The notes under the pieces were generated by a model. The model was not told the DNA's origin and did no database searches. It saw only the letters and a program-made list of their open reading frames with translations. From Flavobacterium sp. SH_e (GTDB lineage Bacteria > Bacteroidota > Bacteroidia > Flavobacteriales > Flavobacteriaceae): a DNA stretch of 64,000 nucleotides. Positions 1 to 7,273 of the stretch are shown here, piece by piece. How positions within the stretch are numbered: the first letter of the stretch is position 1; every line of letters begins with the position of its first letter. The DNA is taken from the NCBI RefSeq assembly GCF_025717045.1, contig NZ_JAOVZN010000001.1:496001-560000 (forward strand), in the 5' to 3' direction. A program made the position numbers and the translations under genes.

Positions 1-2
1 TT

Positions 3-3000
3 AAAGGAAAAACAATTGTAATTCCTGGAAATCATGATTGGTACAGCGGCATTAAAGGCTTGGAACGTCAAGCCGATTTTGTGACGAAATATTTAAACGA
101 TAAAAAGAGTTTTCTTCCAAGAAAAACCTGCCCAATTGAAGATGTAAAAATTGACAGCACTACTACTTTGATAGCTGTTGATAGTGAATGGTTTCTGGAA
201 GATTGGAACGATCATCCAACTATAAATGACAATTGTGAAATCAAAACAAGAGAAGCTTTTTTTGAAGAATTAGAAGGTCTTTTAAATAAAAATCAAGAAA
301 AAACAGTTGTTTTAGCAATTCACCATCCTTTATTCAGTAACGGAACTCATGGCGGACAATTTTCGTTAGAAAAACAATTATTCCCTTTAGAGCAAAAAAT
401 CCCGCTTCCGATAATTGGATCATTTATCAATTTGTTGCGAAAAACATCTGGAGTTAGTCCGCAAGACATTCAAAATAAACAATATACGATTTACACAAAA
501 AGAATCAAAACGCTTTTACAAAAGCAGAAAAATGTAATTGTAGTTTCTGGACACGATCATAACTTGCAATATATCAGCAAAGAAAATATTCAGCAGATTA
601 TTAGCGGTGCAGGATCAAAATCGGAAGCTGCGAGAGCAATAAATCCTTATGATTTTTCGTATGGCGGAAATGGATATGCAACATTAACTATGTTCAAAAG
701 CGGCGACGCAAAAGTTTCTTTTTATGGGAATGAAAACAATAAAGAAAAACTACTTTTTGAACGCGAAATTATAAAAGCCAAAGAAATTAACTGGGCTTCA
801 GATATTCCGAATAAGTTTCCTGCAACGGTGAACACTTCGATTTATTCTCCAAAAATGACTCAAAAAGGTGCGTTTCACAGATTTTTATTTGGTCAGCATT
901 ATAGAAAATATTACAGTATGCCAATTGAAGCTACAACTGCAACAGTTGATACTTTAAAAGGTGGATTGAAACCCATTCGCGAAGGTGGCGGACATCAATC
1001 AGTTTCCTTGAGAATGTCTGATCCTGAAGGTCGTGAATACATCATGCGCGCAATGAAGAAAAGTGCAACCGTATTTTTACAGTCAGTAGCTTTTAAAGAT
1101 CAATATGTAGTAAATGAATTTGAAAAAACATACGCAGAAGATTTCTTATTTGATTTTTACACTACTTCTCACCCTTATTCTTCTTTTGCAATTGGCGGAA
1201 TGTCTGATAAAATTGGACTTAGACATACCAATCCGATTTTATATTATGTTCCAAAACAAAATGGTTTAGGTGAATTTAATGCAAGCTTCGGAGATCAATT
1301 GTACATGGTTGAAGAAAGACCAGCAGACAATCATTTGGATGGAAAAAATTTCGGAAAACCAGACAATATTATTGGAACTGATGAAATGATGCTAAATCTT
1401 CATAAAGATGAAAAATATGTTGTTGATGAAAAAGAATATATAAAAGCGCGCTTGTTTGATATTCTTTTAGGAGATTGGGACAGACACAGTGATCAATGGC
1501 GCTGGGCTGAATATAAAGAAAATGGAAAAGTAATTTACAGACCAATTCCGAGAGATCGTGATCAGGCTTTTGTGAAATATGATGGTGCTTTGCTTTCACT
1601 TTTAATGAATATGCCTCCACTTCGTCATATGCGAACTTTTAAAGGAGACAGAATCAATGTAAAATGGTTAAGTAGAGAACCTTATCCTATGGATTTGGCA
1701 TTTTTAAAAACTGCCGAAGAAAAAGAATGGATTGAACAAGCGAAATATATTCAAGAAAATTTAACTGATGCAGACATCGATCAAGCTTTCAAAAATATGC
1801 CAAAAGAAGTTCAAGACGAAACGGTTGACGAAATAAAAGCAAAACTAAAAAGCAGAAAAAAAGATCTTCAAAAGTATGCTAGTAGATATTCTGATGTATT
1901 AAATCGAACAGTTATGATTGCTGGAACAGACAAAAAAGATAAGTTTGTTTTGAATCATAATGTAAAAAAAGAAATTGAAATTCAGGTTTTTAGAGTTAAA
2001 AAAGAAGGAGATGAATTAGTTTACACCAAAAACGTAACCGATGATAAAACTAAAAATCTTTGGATTTATGGATTAGACGACAATGATATTTTTGAAGTAA
2101 AAGGAAATCAAAAATCAAACATCAAAATTCGTTTAATTGGCGGTCAGAACAATGATACTTACAACATAGAAAACGGAAGAAAAGTTATTGTTTACGATTT
2201 TAAATCAAAAGAAAATACGTATAATCTAGATTCTAAAACACAAACGCAGTTAACAGACGATTATGATGTTAATTTGTATAACTATGAAAAACCTAAATAC
2301 AATGTAATTGCTGGACTTCCAAATATTGGATATAATCCTGATGATGGTGTAAAAATGGGAGTTAACTTAAATTATACAGTTAACAATTTCAAGCAGAATC
2401 CGTACACACAAAGACATATTTTTAATGCTTTCTACTATTTTGCTACAGGCGGTTTAGAGTTTAATTATGCCGCACATTTCCCAGGTTTATTAGGAAAATG
2501 GGTTATCGATGTGGAATCTTTATATACCACTCCAAATTTTGCCATGAACTATTTTGGATACGGAAATGAATCGCAATATGATGAAGATTTGGGAATGGAT
2601 TATAATCGTGTTCGCATCAGAAAATTTAATGCTTCAGGTGCTGTTCGTCATGTAGGAAGATTTGGAAGCGAATTGAGCATTCAGCCAATTTTCCAGAGAA
2701 TGACAGTTGAAGAAACAGAAAACAGATATATAAATATTCCTGGAATTGTAAATCCAAATGTCTTTGATAGTCAAAACTATGGTAGTTTGAAAGTTAAATA
2801 CACTTTCAAAAATTCAGATTTTCAAGCAAAACCAACTTTAGGAATGTTCTTTATGATTGCTGGAACTTGGACAACAAATCTTGATCAGACAAAACAGAAC
2901 TTCCCTACTTTGGAAAGTGCTTTAGGTTTTACACATAAAATCGATCATAATGGTAAATTGATTTTAGCAACTTATGTTAAAGGAAAAGCGATTTTAAATA

Positions 3001-3344
3001 ATAACTATGAATTTTATCAAGGTGCTTCTCTTGGTGGCGATACCGATTTGCGAGGTTTTAGGAATGAGCGTTTCTTAGGAAATTCATACTTCTCTCAAAG
3101 CTCTGATTTACGTTTAAGTATTGGAAAAATCCGCAAAACGATTGTGCCTTTTACTTATGGAATTTTAGGAGGTTTCGACTACGGAAGAGTTTGGCTTGAT
3201 GGCGAAGATTCTAGAAAATGGCATCAAGATTACGGTGGCGGACTTTGGCTGAATGCCATAAATGTTATTACGGCTAGAATTTCTTATTTCAAATCTCCTG
3301 ATGAAGTTGGAAGACTGATTTTTGGAGCTGCATATAGTTTTTAA
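3..3344 (+). CDS. Metallophosphoesterase / kinase-like / outer-membrane barrel fusion (5' partial)
   Basis: The reading frame is open from base 3, so the true start lies before the window; the TTG at 60 is internal. The first visible residues include GNHDWYSG, and HHPLF and SGHDHN follow: these are calcineurin-like phosphoesterase metal-binding motifs. After about 250 residues comes a second region with a glycine-rich GGGHQSVSLRM stretch (near 984), a basic MRAMKKS strand, GDWDRHSDQW (1470-1499) and PIPRDRDQAF (near 1545). These resemble the catalytic and metal-binding loops of CotH/HipA-type kinases. The last 350 residues alternate aromatic beta-strands and end in AAYSF, as expected for an outer-membrane beta-barrel of the Omp85/surface-antigen type. 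I infer a phosphatase and a kinase-like domain placed in the periplasm or at the surface by a barrel anchor. The phosphoesterase and barrel calls are firm; the kinase-like call is motif-based. Confidence 0.8.
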   Translation, partial: KGKTIVIPGNHDWYSGIKGLERQADFVTKYLNDKKSFLPRKTCPIEDVKIDSTTTLIAVDSEWFLEDWNDHPTINDNCEIKTREAFFEELEGLLNKNQEKTVVLAIHHPLFSNGTHGGQFSLEKQLFPLEQKIPLPIIGSFINLLRKTSGVSPQDIQNKQYTIYTKRIKTLLQKQKNVIVVSGHDHNLQYISKENIQQIISGAGSKSEAARAINPYDFSYGGNGYATLTMFKSGDAKVSFYGNENNKEKLLFEREIIKAKEINWASDIPNKFPATVNTSIYSPKMTQKGAFHRFLFGQHYRKYYSMPIEATTATVDTLKGGLKPIREGGGHQSVSLRMSDPEGREYIMRAMKKSATVFLQSVAFKDQYVVNEFEKTYAEDFLFDFYTTSHPYSSFAIGGMSDKIGLRHTNPILYYVPKQNGLGEFNASFGDQLYMVEERPADNHLDGKNFGKPDNIIGTDEMMLNLHKDEKYVVDEKEYIKARLFDILLGDWDRHSDQWRWAEYKENGKVIYRPIPRDRDQAFVKYDGALLSLLMNMPPLRHMRTFKGDRINVKWLSREPYPMDLAFLKTAEEKEWIEQAKYIQENLTDADIDQAFKNMPKEVQDETVDEIKAKLKSRKKDLQKYASRYSDVLNRTVMIAGTDKKDKFVLNHNVKKEIEIQVFRVKKEGDELVYTKNVTDDKTKNLWIYGLDDNDIFEVKGNQKSNIKIRLIGGQNNDTYNIENGRKVIVYDFKSKENTYNLDSKTQTQLTDDYDVNLYNYEKPKYNVIAGLPNIGYNPDDGVKMGVNLNYTVNNFKQNPYTQRHIFNAFYYFATGGLEFNYAAHFPGLLGKWVIDVESLYTTPNFAMNYFGYGNESQYDEDLGMDYNRVRIRKFNASGAVRHVGRFGSELSIQPIFQRMTVEETENRYINIPGIVNPNVFDSQNYGSLKVKYTFKNSDFQAKPTLGMFFMIAGTWTTNLDQTKQNFPTLESALGFTHKIDHNGKLILATYVKGKAILNNNYEFYQGASLGGDTDLRGFRNERFLGNSYFSQSSDLRLSIGKIRKTIVPFTYGILGGFDYGRVWLDGEDSRKWHQDYGGGLWLNAINVITARISYFKSPDEVGRLIFGAAYSF

Positions 3345-3346
3345 AA

Positions 3347-3440
3347 GAGGAACAAAGGCATATAGGAACAAAGGTTCAAAGGTTTTTAGTTGTTATCTTA
3401 AAAATCTTTGAACCTTTGTTCCTTTGCAACTTTGAACCTT
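3347..3440. repeat. Inverted pair of octameric repeat arrays
   Basis: The gap between two convergent genes is almost all 8-bp periodic sequence. On the right side CTTTGAAC, CTTTGTTC, CTTTGCAA and CTTTGAAC follow each other without a break (3406-3437). On the left side the same octads run in the opposite direction (3347-3382), with one decayed unit. The two arrays can pair as one long hairpin, so the region may also work as a bidirectional terminator. A related array lies at 47237-47271. Confidence 0.75.
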
Positions 3441-3442
3441 AA

Positions 3443-4300
3443 TTAGAGTTTAAATTCATAAACCTTTCCTCCTATTTTATTTGTTTTTTCATCGGCGATT
3501 AATAAAGTATTGTTGTCTTTAAAAACTATGGCTTCTTTTTGCGAAAAGTGATTTAGATTTAATTCTGTTTGAGTTCCTTTATGAAATAAATCTCCTTTAA
3601 AATCTTTAAACAATAAAACTTTATCATGACTTAATAACGCCACTTTTTTTCCGTCTGGGCTAATTGTTGCGCTTGTCAGGACACAATGGTTGTAATTGCT
3701 GCAAGTTTTAAATTCACCAATTCTTACTCCTTTTTGCGTTCCTGGAGCATTTTTTACTTTATAAATAAAAGCAGTTCCGTCAAAACCTTTACTTCTGTTT
3801 TTGGTGAAAAGATAGAAATAACCATTTTGCTCAAAGAAGCCTTCAACATCATAAAACATTTCTTTTTTCTTTGGAGGAAACTCTGTTTGTTCTGGATATG
3901 AAAATGAGATTTTATATTCGGCTTTAGCCAAATCATTATTCAATTGATTTTTTGCAACTTTATAAATACACAAATCTCTTCTCTCGTTATCATTATTTCC
4001 GAAATCTCCAATGTAGATATTTCCAGATTTATCTTTTGTAATATCTTCCCAATCCACATTTGCAGCATTTGAAATAGTGATTGTTTTAGCTAATTTTCCT
4101 TTAGAATCAATTGCGTAAATAGCATTTTTATTTCCGCTGTCTTCCAAAGTATAAAGGGTTTTAGTTTCAGGAAAATAGGCAATTCCCGAAACTTCTTTTA
4201 ATTTTTTTGGAAGCGAATAAAGTTCCTTTAATTCAGAACCAGATTGTTTCTGGCAAGCTAATAAGACAATTGAACAGATAACTAGGAAAGTTTTTTTCAT
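3443..4300 (-). CDS. Secreted beta-propeller-like lipoprotein (SdiA-regulated-like)
   Basis: The 285-residue product begins with a hydrophobic signal and a lipobox-type Cys (VLLACQKQ), so it is a predicted lipoprotein. The body has repeated strand pairs such as VSGIAYFPETKTLYTLEDS, NVDWEDITKD and GNIYIGDFGNND. These recall the SdiA-regulated/phytase-like propeller families, which are found in many Bacteroidota; no catalytic residues can be named. The gene lies 49 bases downstream of the 350-residue kinase-like gene on the same strand and may share its transcript. Its 3' end faces the barrel fusion gene across the octad repeats. The lipoprotein call is solid; the function is unknown. Confidence 0.6.
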   Translation of the reverse strand: MKKTFLVICSIVLLACQKQSGSELKELYSLPKKLKEVSGIAYFPETKTLYTLEDSGNKNAIYAIDSKGKLAKTITISNAANVDWEDITKDKSGNIYIGDFGNNDNERRDLCIYKVAKNQLNNDLAKAEYKISFSYPEQTEFPPKKKEMFYDVEGFFEQNGYFYLFTKNRSKGFDGTAFIYKVKNAPGTQKGVRIGEFKTCSNYNHCVLTSATISPDGKKVALLSHDKVLLFKDFKGDLFHKGTQTELNLNHFSQKEAIVFKDNNTLLIADEKTNKIGGKVYEFKL

Positions 4301-4349
4301 GATATTATTTTTTATTTTTTTCTCGTCCTGAGGAAGGATGACAAAAATT

Positions 4350-5402
4350 CTAAACTAAATTAGTGTTTTTAAAATTACGGATAATGAATTCAAATGCCGC
4401 GTGCATGACGTGTCCCATCGATTTTGCGTTTTTGAATTTCATATCGTTGGTATAACGGTACAATTCCATTTTTAATTGCAGTAAATGTTCTGGAGTTGAA
4501 ATGGTATCGTGACACATTATATTCAATAATTTTTTAATTCTGGTTTCGGCAGAATGAATACGTTTTGCCAAAATCGCTCTTTCTTCATCTTTATATTGAA
4601 TGATCGAACGTTCTTCCAATTTTTCTTTAATCAGTTGAATCATTGGAAAATTTTCCTTGAAAAACTGCGGACGATAAACTTTAAAATTCCCTTCGTAACA
4701 TTGCTGATCAAAATCGATTGGGCGAATTTTATAAACTACTTGATCAAAATCGTGAATTGGGACAATTACATAATTATAAGCACGCATATCTCCCAAAAGA
4801 CGAATCATACAGCGTTCGTTAAACTTTACGAACTCTTTTGCAATCTGTGCTTTTTCCATTTCACTGCATTTATCAAGCAGTGTATCCATAAAAACATCGC
4901 CAGGAATTCCTATAATATGTTCTTCGATCAAAGTATCTTTATAAACTAAAAAGTTGATTTTATCTGGCGAAAGAATGTCTTCCAATTCTAATCCATAAAT
5001 ACGCGAAGCATCGGCTTTTTTAATGTAAAAATGAACGTAGTTATCGTTGAGAATATTTCTCACTTTGACTCTAAAAGGTTTTGAATTTCCGAAAGTACAA
5101 TAATCAATCGCATCGACATTTAGATACTGAATAATTTCACTATTACCATCAGAATGCAGAAGCGAATATATTTTTTTTAGATTCAAATCAATTTCATTGC
5201 GTTCAAATTCACCGTAATACACTCGAATCCAAAGCGTATCATTATCATTTTTATCATACACATTGATTGAGCCCGAAAAACGAAGCAAATCATCATAAAA
5301 CACAGAAACCTTAGAAATACGTTCGTATCTTTCTAAATAACTTAAAAGTGGCTGTGTTAAAGGATAAGAAGGTTTTTTTAAAACCATTAAAGGCTCGCTC
5401 AT
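4350..5402 (-). CDS. Conserved hypothetical protein with kinase-like motifs
   Basis: This 350-residue protein has no signal peptide or membrane span and does not match a family I can name. Its layout resembles a protein-kinase-like fold. A strand with a paired lysine (HFYIKKAD, K128/K129) is followed by acidic residues (GLELED) and a hinge-like LIEEHIIGIPGD. Then come GDMRAYN (D205 and N210, spaced as in the aminoglycoside phosphotransferase D-x4-N loop) and RPIDFDQ (D230, D232, like the metal-binding DxD). No clear glycine-rich loop is visible. The C-terminal 100 residues are helical and basic. A TAAATTTG element lies 18 bases before the ATG. I infer a possible small-molecule or protein kinase, or a pseudokinase; family membership is unproven. 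Confidence 0.5.
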   Translation of the reverse strand: MSEPLMVLKKPSYPLTQPLLSYLERYERISKVSVFYDDLLRFSGSINVYDKNDNDTLWIRVYYGEFERNEIDLNLKKIYSLLHSDGNSEIIQYLNVDAIDYCTFGNSKPFRVKVRNILNDNYVHFYIKKADASRIYGLELEDILSPDKINFLVYKDTLIEEHIIGIPGDVFMDTLLDKCSEMEKAQIAKEFVKFNERCMIRLLGDMRAYNYVIVPIHDFDQVVYKIRPIDFDQQCYEGNFKVYRPQFFKENFPMIQLIKEKLEERSIIQYKDEERAILAKRIHSAETRIKKLLNIMCHDTISTPEHLLQLKMELYRYTNDMKFKNAKSMGHVMHAAFEFIIRNFKNTNLV

Positions 5403-5419
5403 TTTGAATATCTTTATTA

Positions 5420-5427
5420 CAAATTTA
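5420..5427 (-). promoter_or_regulatory. Predicted -7 promoter element for the kinase-like gene
   Basis: Read on the minus strand the bases are TAAATTTG, a match to the Bacteroidota -7 consensus TAnnTTTG, 17 bases before the ATG at 5402. No convincing -33 TTG is seen at the usual distance. Confidence 0.45.
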
Positions 5428-5508
5428 CATCAATACGATTTAAAGTTAGACTTTAAAGTAACAAAAATCAACTTGTCTCGTCATACTAAAAACTAAAACC
5501 AGAAAAAT

Positions 5509-6420
5509 TTGGAAACCATATTAACCATCGAAAATTTAAGCAAAAGATACGGCCGAATTCAGGCTTTAAAAAATGTATCTTTTCAAATACAAAAAGGTCG
5601 CGTTTATGGCATTCTTGGCCCAAACGGCAGCGGAAAATCGACTACTTTAGGAATTGTATTAAACGTTGTCAACAGATCATCTGGTAATTATCGCTGGTTT
5701 GATGGTAATATTGAAACACATGAAGCCTTAAAAAAAGTTGGCGCTATTATAGAAAGACCAAATTTTTACCCTTACATGACTGCTGAGCAAAACCTTCAAT
5801 TGGTTTGCAAAATTAAAAACATTAACTATTCTAAAGTTAATGAAAAACTAGAGTTAGTGGGTTTGAGCGAAAGAAAAGACAGCAAATTCAGCACTTTTTC
5901 TTTAGGAATGAAACAACGTTTGGCAATTGCATCAGCGCTTTTAAACGATCCTGAGATTTTAATTTTAGATGAGCCAACGAATGGATTAGATCCGCAGGGA
6001 ATTCATCAAATTCGAGATATCATTAAAAAAATCGCTTCTCAGGGAACTACAATTTTATTGGCTTCTCATTTATTGGATGAAGTTGAAAAAGTTTGTTCCC
6101 AAGTAATTGTTTTAAGAAAAGGCGAAGTTTTATATTCTGGCTCTGTTGACGGAATGTCTTCAAACGAAGGTTTCTTTGAATTACAATCCAATGATAATTT
6201 AGCTCTAAAAACTATCCTGCAAGAACATCCAGCTATTGACAGAGTTTCTGAAGAAGACGGAAAAGTTTTGGTTTATCTAAAATCTGATTTATCCGCTTCA
6301 GATTTAAACCAGTTTTTGTTTTCTAAAAACATTGTTTTGAGTCATTTAGTAAAACGCAAAAACAGTTTAGAAGCTCAATTTTTAGAATTAACCAAAAATC
6401 CTATCGCCCAAAAAAACTAA
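5509..6420 (+). CDS. ABC transporter ATP-binding protein
   Basis: The 303-residue cytoplasmic ATPase drives the ABC-2 type permease encoded next. It has a Walker A (GPNGSGKST), an ABC signature (FSLGMKQR), a Walker B with catalytic Glu (ILILDEPTNGLDP) and an H-loop (LLASHLL). The C-terminal 80 residues form the extra domain common in BcrA/CcmA-like exporters. The start is TTG at 5509, since no in-frame ATG fits before the conserved METILTIENLSKRYG region. Only three bases separate the stop from the permease ATG, so the two genes are co-transcribed. The substrate cannot be read from sequence; lipid-active antibiotics or membrane-protein maintenance are the usual roles of this group. Confidence 0.9.
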   Translation: METILTIENLSKRYGRIQALKNVSFQIQKGRVYGILGPNGSGKSTTLGIVLNVVNRSSGNYRWFDGNIETHEALKKVGAIIERPNFYPYMTAEQNLQLVCKIKNINYSKVNEKLELVGLSERKDSKFSTFSLGMKQRLAIASALLNDPEILILDEPTNGLDPQGIHQIRDIIKKIASQGTTILLASHLLDEVEKVCSQVIVLRKGEVLYSGSVDGMSSNEGFFELQSNDNLALKTILQEHPAIDRVSEEDGKVLVYLKSDLSASDLNQFLFSKNIVLSHLVKRKNSLEAQFLELTKNPIAQKN

Positions 6421-6423
6421 ACC

Positions 6424-7260
6424 ATGAAAAGACTTCTCTCTATAGAATTGCAAAAAATCTGGATGAATAAAGCCAGTCGTATTTTAACCTTAACTTATTT
6501 CATCTTACTTTCTTTCATAGCGTTAATTGCTGCTATAAAATTTGACATTGGACCTTTTAAATTTCATTTGGCAGAAATGGGAATCTTTAATTTTCCTTTT
6601 ATCTGGCATTTTAATACATATGTTGCCGCTTGGCTAAAATTCTTTTTAGCAATTGTAATAGTTTCCATGATGGCCAACGAGTACAGTTATGGCACTTTAA
6701 AACAAAACTTAATTGACGGTTTAAGCAAGAAAGAATTTATTTTATCCAAATTCTTGACTGTAGTTGTATTTGCTTTTATATCAACTGTTTTTGTTTTTAT
6801 CATGAGCTTAATTTTGGGTTACTTTTTTTCTTCCTATACAGAATTAAGTATTGTTTTTAGCGACCTAGATTTTCTTTTAGCGTTTTTTGTAAAGCTAACT
6901 GGATTTTTCTCTTTTTGTTTGTTTTTAGGAATCCTTGTAAAACGTTCTGCCTTTGCATTAGGTTTTCTATTGGTTTGGAGTATACTTGAAGGAATTGCTA
7001 GAGGTACTTTAGCATTTAAAATTTTCCCAAACAGTGATACTGATGAAAAAATCACGCAGTTTTTTCCTTTAGAATCAATGTCAAATTTAATTGTAAATCC
7101 AGGTCCAAGATTATCTGTTGTTAAAAATATTGGCACACAAATGGGAATCGAAACAGATAGCAGTTACGCTGTAGATTATTCTGCTATCTTAATCGTTCTA
7201 ATCTGGACTTTTTTATTCGTTTGTTTTTCTTACAAATTATTAAAAAATCGAGATTTATAG
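6424..7260 (+). CDS. ABC-2 type transporter permease
   Basis: This 278-residue membrane protein has about six hydrophobic spans, starting near residue 22 (LTYFILLSFIALIAAIKF) and ending with a span just before KLLKNRDL. The order of spans and the cytoplasmic stretch EYSYGTLKQNLIDGLSKKEF are typical of ABC-2 permeases; that conserved Y-G-T-L-[KR] stretch lies between the second and third spans. It pairs with the ATPase immediately upstream. The gene ends at 7260, and the next base begins a promoter-like element for the following gene. Confidence 0.85.
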   Translation: MKRLLSIELQKIWMNKASRILTLTYFILLSFIALIAAIKFDIGPFKFHLAEMGIFNFPFIWHFNTYVAAWLKFFLAIVIVSMMANEYSYGTLKQNLIDGLSKKEFILSKFLTVVVFAFISTVFVFIMSLILGYFFSSYTELSIVFSDLDFLLAFFVKLTGFFSFCLFLGILVKRSAFALGFLLVWSILEGIARGTLAFKIFPNSDTDEKITQFFPLESMSNLIVNPGPRLSVVKNIGTQMGIETDSSYAVDYSAILIVLIWTFLFVCFSYKLLKNRDL

Positions 7261-7268
7261 TATATTTG
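7261..7268 (+). promoter_or_regulatory. Predicted -7 element directly before a start codon
   Basis: TATATTTG matches TAnnTTTG and begins at the base after the permease stop codon. Only five bases separate it from the ATG at 7274, so transcription from here would give a leaderless or nearly leaderless mRNA. The same motif and spacing recur at 11714-11721. Confidence 0.4.
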
Positions 7269-7273
7269 TTACT

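Noticed and set aside
3406..3440. CRISPR-like array
   Set aside because: Units are only 8 bp with no spacers, and no cas genes are present in the window.
4554..4949. 131-codon plus-strand frame opposite the kinase-like gene
   Set aside because: Its composition (many Phe, Asn and Ile) is that of an antisense shadow; the opposite strand codes for a coherent 350-residue protein with a promoter element.
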